Under the pieces are notes generated by a model that saw only the letters and a list, made by a program, of their open reading frames with translations, was not told the DNA's origin and ran no database searches. A stretch of 64,000 bases of DNA from Streptococcus hyovaginalis DSM 12219. Its GTDB lineage: Bacteria; Bacillota; Bacilli; Lactobacillales; Streptococcaceae. Positions 1 to 7,323 of this stretch are shown here, piece after piece (position 1 is the first letter of the stretch; each line of letters opens with the position of its first letter). The DNA lies in contig NZ_ATVP01000002.1 of the NCBI RefSeq assembly GCF_000420785.1, forward strand, positions 62,001 through 126,000, given 5' to 3'. The translations under genes were made by a program, and so were the position numbers.

Positions 1-434
1 ACGAATTGCCAGAAAAAATGACCATCGCAGAATTCCAAGATGCTTTGCTTGATCAAATGAAGTCAGAATATCCTGACATGACAGAATATGTCTTCTCTGA
101 CGAAGAATTGGCTAAAATCCAAAAATCGTGTGATGAGCAGTTTAGTACTTGGGAATGGATTTTTGGGTCGTCGCCAGAATACACGGTTTCACGTGCCGTT
201 CGTTACCCAGCAGGTAAAATCACGACTTATGCCAATGTCGAAAACTCCATTATCAAAGGCTTGACCATTTACGGAGACTTCTTTGGGGTGAAACCAGCTA
301 AAGATGTTGAAGATCTTCTTGTTGGTACTCGCTATGAGTACAAAGACGTCCTTGAAAAGCTACAAACCATTGATACGACACAGTACTTCTCACGCATGAC
401 AACAGAAGAAGTAGCCAAAGCCATTGTGGCATAG
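1..434 (+). CDS. lplA: lipoate--protein ligase, C-terminal part (5' end outside window)
   Basis: This is the last ~143 residues of a lipoate--protein ligase, which activates lipoate and attaches it to lysines of E2 and GcvH lipoyl domains in the cytoplasm. What is visible is the C-terminal accessory domain, with the typical stretches WIFGSSPEYTV and GLTIYGDFFG and the ending EEVAKAIVA. The reading frame is open to the first base, so the TTG at position 6 is not the start; the catalytic domain lies upstream of the window. The gene is followed by a terminator shared with def. The family call is firm; which lipoate ligase paralogue it is cannot be decided from the tail. Confidence 0.85.
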   Translation, partial: ELPEKMTIAEFQDALLDQMKSEYPDMTEYVFSDEELAKIQKSCDEQFSTWEWIFGSSPEYTVSRAVRYPAGKITTYANVENSIIKGLTIYGDFFGVKPAKDVEDLLVGTRYEYKDVLEKLQTIDTTQYFSRMTTEEVAKAIVA

Positions 435-452
435 CAATAGAGAATCATACTC

Positions 453-489
453 AAAAAGCACTCCGAAAATGAATAGCGGAGTGCTTTTT
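453..489. terminator. bidirectional terminator between lplA and def
   Basis: A perfect 13-bp stem (AAAAAGCACTCCG paired with its complement) with an 11-nt loop. It has A/T runs on both sides, so it can end lplA on the plus strand and def on the minus strand, which converge here. Confidence 0.9.
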
Positions 490-504
490 AGTTACTTTTT
501 GACT

Positions 505-1119
505 TTATTCAATAATCAACATACCCTCTTTGATAGCAAAGGGATTATCTTGGTTAATGCGGTCATAGAACATGATGCCATTGATATGGTCGATTTCATG
601 TTGAACAACGATGGAGTTGTAACCTTTGAGTTTAACCTTGTGTTTTTCACCGTTTTTGTCGAAGTATTCAACAGTAACACGGGAATGGCGGACGACATAG
701 CCTTCAACCACACGGTCAACCGATAGGCAGCCTTCTCCATCAGCTAAAGCAGCATCTTGGACAGAGTGAGAGATGACTTTAGGGTTGTACATAACCTCTT
801 GAAGACTGTAGGCTTCTTTAGGGGGATTGCCGTCTTCGTCTTCTGGGTTTGGCACTAAAACAGCAATGATACGTTTTGAGATATCCAGTTGTGGCGCAGC
901 CAAACCAACACCACCACGAAGTCCAAGTTTTTCAGCCATAACAGGATCTTGCGAGTGTTTCAAGAATTGCATCATTTTTTCTCCAAGAATGATATCCTGG
1001 TCGGAAAGGGGAAAAGTGACTTCTTCAGCCTTAGCGCGAAGTGTTGGATTTCCCTCGCGGATAATATCGTTCATATCAATCAAGTGGGACGCTTTTGTTA
1101 GTTTTGAAATAGTAGACAT
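505..1119 (-). CDS. def: peptide deformylase
   Basis: Removes the formyl group from the N-terminal Met of nascent proteins; a cytoplasmic metallo-enzyme. All three signature motifs are present in order: [13 protein letters not shown] and HEIDH ([12 protein letters not shown]), supplying the Cys and two His metal ligands and the catalytic Glu. At 204 residues it has the usual length for the larger Gram-positive (type 2) deformylases. The ATG is preceded by AGGAAG on the minus strand. It is monocistronic, convergent with lplA and divergent from the permease gene at 1330. Confidence 0.96.
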   Translation of the reverse strand: MSTISKLTKASHLIDMNDIIREGNPTLRAKAEEVTFPLSDQDIILGEKMMQFLKHSQDPVMAEKLGLRGGVGLAAPQLDISKRIIAVLVPNPEDEDGNPPKEAYSLQEVMYNPKVISHSVQDAALADGEGCLSVDRVVEGYVVRHSRVTVEYFDKNGEKHKVKLKGYNSIVVQHEIDHINGIMFYDRINQDNPFAIKEGMLIIE

Positions 1120-1329
1120 GATACTTCCTTTGCTCGTTTTTACATCTTCTTAACTATATCACAATTTTGAGTGCAGTTAAAGTTTTCGAAATACCTTGTT
1201 TATTTAGGGGAGAGGATAAAAACGATAGAAAAACAAAAAATGACAACAATTATTCGTAAATTATATTGTAAAACTTATAAACATCTGTTAAAATAGGGTA
1301 TCATTTTGAAAATTAGGAAGTTTATAAAG

Positions 1330-2649
1330 ATGTCTATTGAAAAACATACGGTTTTAGAAGAAACACAAGAACAGATGCTTTATCAAATTGATGATAAACC
1401 GCCCTTAGGTGTCTCCATCGTTTTGGCCTTACAGCATATCTTGGCTGCTTTTGCAGGTATTATTGCCGTACCTTTGGTTGTGGCGGGTGCTCTGAACTTA
1501 AGTGTTGAGGAGATCTCTATGATGGTTTCAGCTTCTATTTTTGTGGCAGGAGTGACAACGGTACTGCAATCTAAAGGTCTAGGACCAATAGGTTCTCGTG
1601 TATCTGGAATGATGGGAACTGACTTTACTTTTGCTAATCCTGCTATTAGCGTCGGTAGCCGATTTGGGATCGCCGGTATTGTGGGTGCTACGATTGCAGG
1701 ATCTTTAGTAGAAATTGTGCTTAGTCGTTTCATAAAGCCGTTGATGACATTTTTCCCTCCTCTTATCACAGGGACAGTTGTTGCTTTGATAGGGATTACC
1801 TTGTTGCCAGTCAGTATGGATTGGGCAGCAGGTGGCTCAGGTGCCAAAGACTATGGTTCAGTAGAAAACATTAGCATTGCCTTTGTGATTATGGTCTTTA
1901 CGCTTTTGCTTAATCATTATGGAAAAGGACTTTGGTCTACTGCTTCTGTCTTTATCGGTATGATTTTTGGTTACATACTTTGCATTTTCCTTGGTAAGGT
2001 AGACTTGTCTGCTGTCAATGATGCAGCTTGGTTTGCCCTTCCAAATGTTTTTCATTACGGTGTGACCTTTGATTTATCAGCTATTTTATCCTTCATTCCA
2101 GCCTATGTGGTTTCACTCATTAGTACGGTTGGGATTATGATGGCTATTGGAGAGGTGTCAAACACAAAAATGAGCAGTAACCGTGCGGCTAATGGTGTGT
2201 TGGCAGATGGTGTTGGTTCTTTGATTGCAGGTGTTTTTGGGGCAGGTCCTAACACAGCCTTTTCACAAAATGTGGGCTTAATCACTTTGACTAAAGTCGC
2301 CAGCCGTCATGTCATGATTCTAGCAGGTATCATCCTTGCTGTATTGGGAGTTTTTCCAAAATTGTCAGCTCTTATTTCAATTATGCCACAGCCAGTTCTT
2401 GGTGGTGTTGGTGTGATCATGTTTGGTTTGGTTGCTGCGCAAGGGATCAAAACGCTTGCGACAGTTAAAATTGGCGATCGTGAATTGCTTATTATCTCCG
2501 TTGCCTTTGCTTTAGGGATTGGTGTTACTGTTCGTCCAGAATTATTGGTCGGTCTTCCAACACCGATTCAGATGGTCCTGTCTTCCGGGATTTCAACAGG
2601 GACTTTAGCAGCCCTCATCTTAAATATTGTTTTAAAAGAAAAGCCATAA
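1330..2649 (+). CDS. NCS2 family nucleobase permease, xanthine/urate-like
   Basis: A 439-residue inner-membrane symporter of the nucleobase:cation symporter-2 family with about 14 hydrophobic segments. The signature QNVGLITLTKVASR resembles the xanthine/uric-acid branch (QNxGvi..T.VASR) rather than the uracil branch, which is represented by the next gene. I chose the ATG preceded by AGGAAG over an in-frame TTG eight codons upstream that lacks a ribosome binding site. No purine riboswitch was recognised in the 190-nt leader. The gene is ended by its own terminator, so it is probably transcribed separately from pyrP. The substrate (xanthine versus other purines) is an inference from the motif. 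Confidence 0.85.
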   Translation: MSIEKHTVLEETQEQMLYQIDDKPPLGVSIVLALQHILAAFAGIIAVPLVVAGALNLSVEEISMMVSASIFVAGVTTVLQSKGLGPIGSRVSGMMGTDFTFANPAISVGSRFGIAGIVGATIAGSLVEIVLSRFIKPLMTFFPPLITGTVVALIGITLLPVSMDWAAGGSGAKDYGSVENISIAFVIMVFTLLLNHYGKGLWSTASVFIGMIFGYILCIFLGKVDLSAVNDAAWFALPNVFHYGVTFDLSAILSFIPAYVVSLISTVGIMMAIGEVSNTKMSSNRAANGVLADGVGSLIAGVFGAGPNTAFSQNVGLITLTKVASRHVMILAGIILAVLGVFPKLSALISIMPQPVLGGVGVIMFGLVAAQGIKTLATVKIGDRELLIISVAFALGIGVTVRPELLVGLPTPIQMVLSSGISTGTLAALILNIVLKEKP

Positions 2650-2657
2650 TTTCTTTG

Positions 2658-2690
2658 CCGATCAGGATTACTTGATCGGTTTTCGGTTTT
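2658..2690 (+). terminator. terminator after xanthine-type permease
   Basis: CCGATCA stem pairing with TGATCGG, then a T-rich tract. Confidence 0.8.
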
Positions 2691-2738
2691 TACTTAGCAA
2701 AGGCATCAAAGAGGGTAGCCATTTTTTAAAGACTGTGG

Positions 2739-2921
2739 TAGAATATTAGAAGCGTAGGTTTTTAATGTCATCCTGTGAGGTGACAAAGACGTATTACTCA
2801 GATAAGATCATGCAGTATCGAGGACCTATGACTATCAAAAAATAGCTGGGTCCTTTTGTGTAAACAAAAGGTTCTATTCCATTGGAATAGAATTTTCTTT
2901 TACCCAGAGGAAAGAGGAATT
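2739..2921 (+). promoter_or_regulatory. pyrP promoter and PyrR-type transcription attenuator
   Basis: A -10 TAGAAT starts a ~170-nt leader. At 2766-2785 lies a hairpin with a bulged base, TGTCA/TGACA around CC-TGTGA-GG, whose ATCCTGTGAGG core matches the ATCCnGnGAGG consensus of PyrR-binding anti-antiterminators. Downstream, AGGACC (2821-2826) pairs with GGTCCT (2849-2854) followed by TTTT, a regulated terminator. A second hairpin (TTCTATTCCA/TGGAATAGAA, 2872-2892) with a T-rich tail sits just before the ribosome binding site. The leader position before a uracil permease fits UMP-dependent PyrR control, which is established for pyr genes of this group; the exact antiterminator pairing was not resolved. 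Confidence 0.7.
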
Positions 2922-4250
2922 ATGCAACAACATCATTCAACTGCTGATGAGCATGCGGTTATTGATATTCAAGTGTCTAAGGTTGATCTGCTTTTAGATG
3001 TGGATCAAAAACCTGAATTGGGACAAGGTATTCTCTTAAGTTTTCAACACGTTTTTGCCATGTTTGGGGCAACTATCCTGGTTCCTTTAATTCTTGGCAT
3101 GCCCGTCTCAGTCGCTCTGTTTGCTTCAGGACTAGGCACCTTAATTTATCAAGTTGCTACAAAATTTAAAGTACCAGTCTATCTAGGTTCTTCCTTTGCT
3201 TACATCACAGCAATGGCGACAGCTATTGAAGCACTAGGTGGTGATATCTCTGCTGCCCAAACGGGTGTCTTCTTTGTTGGTTTGATTTATGTTGTGATCG
3301 CTGGCTTAGTAAGTGTGGTTGGAACAACTTGGATTGATAAGTTACTTCCGCCGATTGTTATTGGTCCAATGATTATTGTTATTGGTTTAGGTTTAGCAGG
3401 TTCGGCAGTTACCAATGCGGGATTTGTCGCTGATGCGGATTGGCGTAATATTTTGGTAGCTCTCGTGACATTCTTGATTGCAGCCTTTATCAATACTAGC
3501 GGACGTGGTTTTATCAAGATTATTCCGTTCCTATTTGCCATTGTTGGTGGTTATATCTTAGCCGCTTTACTGGGCTTGGTGGACTTTAAACCCGTAGCTG
3601 AGGCAGCTTGGTTCGAACTTCCACATTTCTACTTGCCTTTCAAAACAGGTTTATTTGATTCTTATCAATTTAACTTTGGTCCTGAGATGTTAGCTATTCT
3701 CCCTATCGCTGTAGTGACGATTGCAGAACATATTGGAGATCATACAGTTCTTGGACAGATCACTGGTCGCAATTATCTTAAAAATCCAGGACTTAAACGG
3801 ACGTTGATTGGTGACGGTGTGGCAACAGCGGTGTCTGCTTTTATCGGTGGTCCCGCTAATACGACTTACGGGGAAAATACAGGGGTAATCGGCATGACGC
3901 GTGTTGCTTCTGTTTCTGTTATTCGCAATGCCGCATTAATCGCTATTATCTTTTCTTTCTTTGGAAAATTCACTGCCGTGATTTCGACTATTCCCAATGC
4001 GGTTTTGGGTGGTATGTCAATTTTATTGTATGGGGTTATTGCAAGTAATGGTCTCAAAGTTCTGATCGAACGTCGTGTTGATTTTAGCCAGGTTCGTAAC
4101 CTCATCATTGCAAGTGCCATGTTAGTTCTAGGTCTTGGTGGTGGTGTCTTAGATTTAGGGGCACTGACCTTGTCTGGAACAGCTCTTAGTGCTATTGTTG
4201 GTGTCGTTCTCAATCTTGTTTTACCAGCCTCTTCAAAATCAGGTGAATAA
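2922..4250 (+). CDS. pyrP: uracil permease (NCS2 family)
   Basis: A 442-residue membrane uracil:proton symporter of the UraA/PyrP branch. Diagnostic stretches are VVTIAEHIGDH, with the Glu and His that contact uracil in UraA, and NTTYGENTGVIGMTRV, the uracil-branch counterpart of the QNVGL motif in the preceding gene. I used the ATG 4-5 nt after AAAGAGG; an upstream in-frame ATG would put 22 extra residues inside the attenuator hairpins. Expression is probably set by the PyrR leader just upstream. Adjacent to a purine-type permease, so the two form a nucleobase salvage pair with separate terminators. Confidence 0.93.
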   Translation: MQQHHSTADEHAVIDIQVSKVDLLLDVDQKPELGQGILLSFQHVFAMFGATILVPLILGMPVSVALFASGLGTLIYQVATKFKVPVYLGSSFAYITAMATAIEALGGDISAAQTGVFFVGLIYVVIAGLVSVVGTTWIDKLLPPIVIGPMIIVIGLGLAGSAVTNAGFVADADWRNILVALVTFLIAAFINTSGRGFIKIIPFLFAIVGGYILAALLGLVDFKPVAEAAWFELPHFYLPFKTGLFDSYQFNFGPEMLAILPIAVVTIAEHIGDHTVLGQITGRNYLKNPGLKRTLIGDGVATAVSAFIGGPANTTYGENTGVIGMTRVASVSVIRNAALIAIIFSFFGKFTAVISTIPNAVLGGMSILLYGVIASNGLKVLIERRVDFSQVRNLIIASAMLVLGLGGGVLDLGALTLSGTALSAIVGVVLNLVLPASSKSGE

Positions 4251-4296
4251 TCACCTGAGACGGGTCCTTCAACTGGTAATCCATATGATTAGTAAT

Positions 4297-4338
4297 AGGA
4301 TCTTGTCCTGTATTGCACAGGGGGAGATCCTTTTGTTT
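4297..4338 (+). terminator. terminator after pyrP
   Basis: AGGATCT pairs with AGATCCT, with an inner CCTG/CAGG stem, followed by a T-rich stretch. Confidence 0.85.
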
Positions 4339-4458
4339 TGCTGTTTTAGACTGAACAGACTAGGACGTAATTAAAGGTCATTGACATTTATTGCTTTTAG
4401 ATACCTCCCTTTTGAGGGGGATTAAACTGTGAGGTTGGCGAGATCTTAAAGAAAAGAT

Positions 4459-4487
4459 TTGACCAAAATCGGAGAATTTGCTAGAAT
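4459..4487 (+). promoter_or_regulatory. rpsO promoter
   Basis: TTGACC, 17-nt spacer, TAGAAT: a near-consensus vegetative promoter. The ~85-nt leader that follows can fold (ACCAA/TTGGT then TTTTAGGAG/CCTAAAA-like pairing) and may carry an S15 autoregulatory structure, which I could not confirm. Confidence 0.8.
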
Positions 4488-4577
4488 AATAGGGTCTAAA
4501 GAAGACAAACCAACTTTTTCTTGGTTTTAGGAGAGCCAATCCTAAAACTCGGATTAAGCAAAAAAAGGAGACACATT

Positions 4578-4847
4578 ATGGCAATCTCAAAAGAGAAAAA
4601 AAATGAAATCATTTCACAATACGCTCGTCATGAAGGCGACACTGGTTCAGTTGAAGTACAAGTAGCCGTACTTACTTGGGAAATCAACCACCTCAACGAC
4701 CACATCAAACAACACAAAAAAGACCACGCGACATACCGTGGGTTGATGAAAAAAATTGGTCACCGTCGTAACTTGTTGGCTTACCTACGCCGCACAGACG
4801 TTAACCGTTACCGTGAGCTTATCCAATCTCTTGGACTTCGTCGTTAA
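4578..4847 (+). CDS. rpsO: 30S ribosomal protein S15
   Basis: The 89-residue primary 16S rRNA-binding protein of the small subunit platform. The protein begins [21 protein letters not shown] and ends in LIQSLGLRR, exactly the family's length and ends. The start follows AAAAAAGGAG at 8 nt; 19 upstream in-frame codons are leader. It has its own promoter and terminator. In many streptococci rpsO is followed closely by pnp; here ~9.5 kb of accessory genes separates the two. Confidence 0.98.
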   Translation: MAISKEKKNEIISQYARHEGDTGSVEVQVAVLTWEINHLNDHIKQHKKDHATYRGLMKKIGHRRNLLAYLRRTDVNRYRELIQSLGLRR

Positions 4848-4887
4848 TTCGGATACAAAAGCCGTAGAAAAGCGACTGAAAAATAGA

Positions 4888-4928
4888 AAACTGCCCGAAA
4901 TGTTTATTTCGAGGCAGTTTGTCTTTTT
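4888..4928 (+). terminator. rpsO terminator
   Basis: Long stem AAACTGCC-CGAAAT with GTTT loop and its complement, followed by GTCTTTTTTT. Confidence 0.92.
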
Positions 4929-5340
4929 TTGAGCTTTTAGGCTGTGTTCAACGAATCAGTCAGGACGTTTAACTATTCGTATAAAGATAAAAAACTGGTG
5001 CTGTATGTTTGTACACTAGGATTTTAGCCTGAGTTCAGTTAAGTATCTAATCTATGGGTGTTTTTCTTTTGTTTTAAATATATTTTTAAGAGCCGTATAG
5101 CGACACACAGCGAAATAGGAAAGTGAACGACGACGCTAGCCGTCTAGAGAATTTTATCTTTTCGCCAAGTGTCGTAGGCAAGTTCAATGAAACTCTTCCG
5201 TTTAGGAGAGTTTTTATGTTGTCTAAAGGTGTGTTAGACGTCGTTAGCTGCGGAGAGGTAATCTCAACATTGCCCTCTCCTTGCTACCTAGTCTAAGTCC
5301 CCTTTATTACCTAAAATCAGAACGCTTTATGGTTTGCGTA
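4929..5340. other. hairpin-rich noncoding stretch with no convincing gene
   Basis: No ORF with a ribosome binding site was found. Two copies of a TAGgCtGtGTTCA-like motif lie near 4937 and 5023, related to the repeat units at 33.5-33.9 kb. Local stems include AAACTCT/AGAGTTT plus T-run (5190-5215, terminator-like) and GGAGAGG/CCTCTCC (5252-5280). It looks like decayed or repeat-derived DNA at the left edge of the accessory block. Confidence 0.5.
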
Positions 5341-5434
5341 GGGAGTTTTTTGTGCTTGTACACAAAGACATCTGTCTTTATTACTAGAATTGTGGCCCAT
5401 ATTCAGATAAACTCCCTAAATTAGGGTATTTTTT
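5341..5434 (+). ncRNA. candidate structured small RNA
   Basis: An outer stem GGGAGTTT (5341-5348) pairs with AAACTCCC (5409-5416), enclosing TGTG/CACA and AAAGAC-ATCT-GTCTTT hairpins. It is followed immediately by CCCTAA-ATTAGGG (5414-5426) and a T-run, so the outer stem and the terminator stem share CCC and are mutually exclusive. No promoter was clear and no known family was recognised; this is a structural inference only. Confidence 0.35.
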
Positions 5435-5461
5435 TAATATTAGATTTTTAAGTAAACATGA

Positions 5462-5493
5462 AAAAAGAGAATCCATATAAGGAATTCTCTTTT
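5462..5493 (-). terminator. terminator of the 26-residue peptide gene
   Basis: On the minus strand AAAAGAGAATTCC, loop TTATAT, GGATTCTCTTTTTT: a stem with one bulge and a U-run, six bases after the peptide stop codon. Confidence 0.85.
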
Positions 5494-5498
5494 CTACA

Positions 5499-5579
5499 TT
5501 ATCGATGTGTATAATAGTAGGCTGCAGCAGCTGCTAGTCCTACTTTAACACCTGTATAGATGAGTACACCAGTTAGCAT
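5499..5579 (-). CDS. 26-residue hydrophobic peptide, unknown function
   Basis: I do not recognise this gene. It begins MLTGVLIYTGVKVG, continues through five alanines and a YYY cluster, and ends THR: an Ala/Val/Leu-rich segment long enough to span a membrane, with a basic tail. Support for translation: a perfect GGAGGT 7 nt before the ATG, a TAGAAT -10-like box upstream, and a terminator directly after the stop. It diverges from the ABC transporter operon by ~160 nt. It could be a leaderless bacteriocin, a type I toxin-like membrane peptide or a transporter substrate; none of these is shown. There is no double-glycine leader. Confidence 0.65.
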   Translation of the reverse strand: MLTGVLIYTGVKVGLAAAAAYYYTHR

Positions 5580-5667
5580 CGTTTTTACCTCCATTTTTTA
5601 CTCAATTCTAAACTGCAGTTTTAACGAATTTGTAAGAATAATATAGTTTAAAAATGAATTTTGTAAT

Positions 5668-5710
5668 AGGTCAAACATGTCCTGTTTTCTATGAGGTATT
5701 ATTTTATAAT
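5668..5710 (+). promoter_or_regulatory. ComR-type box and promoter of the ABC transporter operon
   Basis: AGGTCA-AACA-TGTCCT is an inverted repeat with one mismatch, followed by GTTTTC and, 21 nt after the box, TATAAT. Over 22 nt it shares 17 positions with the box at 8213, and both continue TGTCCTGTTTT. Inverted GACA/TGTC arms, a T-tract and a -10 at this distance are the known architecture of ComR-bound promoters in streptococci. The binding protein is inferred to be the regulator encoded at 7324. Confidence 0.72.
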
Positions 5711-5737
5711 GATAAGACATGCAAAAAGGAGAAGAAG

Positions 5738-6568
5738 ATGTCTAAACAAATTGAAGTTAAACAGTTATCAAAGTCATTTAAAGGTTCATCTGCGCTGAAT
5801 AATATTTCTTTTAGCCTTGATAAAGGTCAAATATTTGGATTCTTAGGTCCTTCGGGAGCTGGTAAGACAACAACAATTAATATTTTAACTGGTCAGCTTC
5901 GTGCGGATAGTGGAGGAGCAACTATCTTCGGAAAAGATGTGTCATCATTAACTAAGCATGACTTCAAAAGAATAGGTATCATGAGTGATGTTGTTGGTTT
6001 TTACGATAAAATGTCAGTGGAAGATAATCTTCTTTTCTTCGCTAAATTCCATAGAGTCCCTATAGAAGTGGTGTATGATTTTTTAGATAAGCTAGATTTG
6101 TATAAAGATAGAAAGAAAAAAGCTGAGACCTTATCCGTTGGAATGAAACAAAGATTATTGCTCATTAGAGCAATTTTACACCAACCAGATATTGTTTTTC
6201 TAGACGAGCCAACATCAGGGATGGATCCAACTCTCGCACAAAAAGTCCATGACATCCTTATTGATTTAAAAAGGAAGGGAACGACGATTTTTTTGACGAC
6301 GCATAATATGTTAGAAGCTAGCAAAATATGTGATCATATTACTATTTTGCATAAAGGACAAATTGTCGAAAATGGAAGTCCGTCTGATATCATTGCTCGA
6401 CATAGTAAACAAGATGCTATTGAATTAACATATGCTAGTGGCAAAAAAATAATTGTAGCTAAATCGAACTTAAAAGATTATTTGGATCATGATATTGTTA
6501 GTATGCATACCTATGAAACAAGCTTAGAAACTATATTTATCAAATTGACGGAGGAAAATCATGGCTAA
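5738..6568 (+). CDS. ABC transporter ATP-binding protein
   Basis: A 276-residue ATPase of an ABC-2-type exporter. Walker A GPSGAGKTTT (about residue 38), signature LSVGMKQRL in place of LSGG, Walker B IVFLDEPTSG and H-loop TTHN are all present. It starts at the ATG after AAAAAGGAGAAGAAG; 28 in-frame codons upstream would overlap the promoter and are not used. It overlaps the permease gene by 8 nt. Its promoter carries the same box as the short peptide gene downstream, so it is predicted to be switched on by the ComR-like regulator. By analogy with transporter genes beside ComR paralogues in S. salivarius it may export or clear peptide, or confer immunity; the substrate is unknown. Confidence 0.88.
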   Translation: MSKQIEVKQLSKSFKGSSALNNISFSLDKGQIFGFLGPSGAGKTTTINILTGQLRADSGGATIFGKDVSSLTKHDFKRIGIMSDVVGFYDKMSVEDNLLFFAKFHRVPIEVVYDFLDKLDLYKDRKKKAETLSVGMKQRLLLIRAILHQPDIVFLDEPTSGMDPTLAQKVHDILIDLKRKGTTIFLTTHNMLEASKICDHITILHKGQIVENGSPSDIIARHSKQDAIELTYASGKKIIVAKSNLKDYLDHDIVSMHTYETSLETIFIKLTEENHG

Positions 6569-7256
6569 TTTTTCATCTTTGTTGTGGTTGAGATGGCGCT
6601 ACCTATTAAGTAATAAAGTCATTCTAATCATCTGTGGTCTTATTCCAATAGTAGATTCCTATCTTTTGAATATTATTCCTGATATGAGAGGGAGTGTTTC
6701 TTTGCTTTCGATGTCAATTAATATGATTTATGCGCTAACAGCAGGTATTTTTTCATCGATGATTATTAGCGAGGAAAAAGAGAAAAGGAATTTGAAGACC
6801 TTATTGCTGTCTGGAGTTGGTGAGGCAGAGTATCTGCTTTCGATATTTGCCTTTCCTATTGTTTTTTCTACCATTTCTGTGCTTGTTGTCCCAATGATAG
6901 GTGGTGTTGAGATTGTTTCTTGGGGGACATATGTTTTCGTTATTTTAATGACAACAATGGTTTTTATCGCATTAAATAGTACGATTGCCTTATTATCTAA
7001 AACGCAATTGCAAGCCAGTGCATACAGTTTAATGATTTTCTTTTTTGTAACCTTTCTCCCAATTTTATCAGCTGAACTTAAAGGTTTTAATACAGTTTTG
7101 GATTATTCCTTTATCGGTTTAAGTCAGGCCTTTTTGATCCAAGGGAAAACATTTGAGTTATTTTCTCAGCAGTTTTATGCCCTAATGGTATGGGCAATCT
7201 TACTTGCTGTTGCTCTCATTTATTCTTACAAGAGGAATTTAAAAATACGTCAATAA
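6561..7256 (+). CDS. ABC-2-type transporter permease
   Basis: A 231-residue membrane protein with about six hydrophobic segments (near residues 15-35, 45-68, 95-118, 125-147, 153-172 and 203-223) and a cytoplasmic loop EEKEKRNLKTLLLSGV after the second, typical of ABC-2 permeases. Translationally coupled to the ATPase (8-nt overlap, GAGG before the ATG). Together the two would form a small exporter. Substrate not predictable; the predicted co-regulation with the peptide gene at 8279 is the only functional clue. Confidence 0.82.
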   Translation: MANFSSLLWLRWRYLLSNKVILIICGLIPIVDSYLLNIIPDMRGSVSLLSMSINMIYALTAGIFSSMIISEEKEKRNLKTLLLSGVGEAEYLLSIFAFPIVFSTISVLVVPMIGGVEIVSWGTYVFVILMTTMVFIALNSTIALLSKTQLQASAYSLMIFFFVTFLPILSAELKGFNTVLDYSFIGLSQAFLIQGKTFELFSQQFYALMVWAILLAVALIYSYKRNLKIRQ

Positions 7257-7258
7257 TA

Positions 7259-7286
7259 CAGAAATATTAATATTTCTGTATTTTTT
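7259..7286 (+). terminator. terminator of the ABC operon
   Basis: CAGAAATATT pairs perfectly with the adjacent AATATTTCTG, followed by TATTTTTT. It isolates the operon from the regulator gene. Confidence 0.85.
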
Positions 7287-7288
7287 GT

Positions 7289-7294
7289 TATAAT
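7289..7294 (+). promoter_or_regulatory. -10 box of the ComR-like regulator gene
   Basis: TATAAT preceded by TG one base upstream (TGTTATAAT, extended -10), 29 nt before the regulator start and with no inverted-repeat box, suggesting constitutive rather than autoregulated expression of the regulator. Confidence 0.65.
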
Positions 7295-7323
7295 AACATC
7301 ATTATTATGTATGGAGAGTAATG

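Noticed and set aside
424..726. 100-codon plus-strand ORF across the lplA/def terminator
   Set aside because: Antisense to def, no ribosome binding site, spans the terminator.
1140..1329. possible purine riboswitch before the xanthine-type permease
   Set aside because: The conserved three-way-junction core and P1 closing stem could not be found.
4189..4374. 61-codon ORF after pyrP
   Set aside because: Starts inside pyrP in another frame and crosses its terminator.
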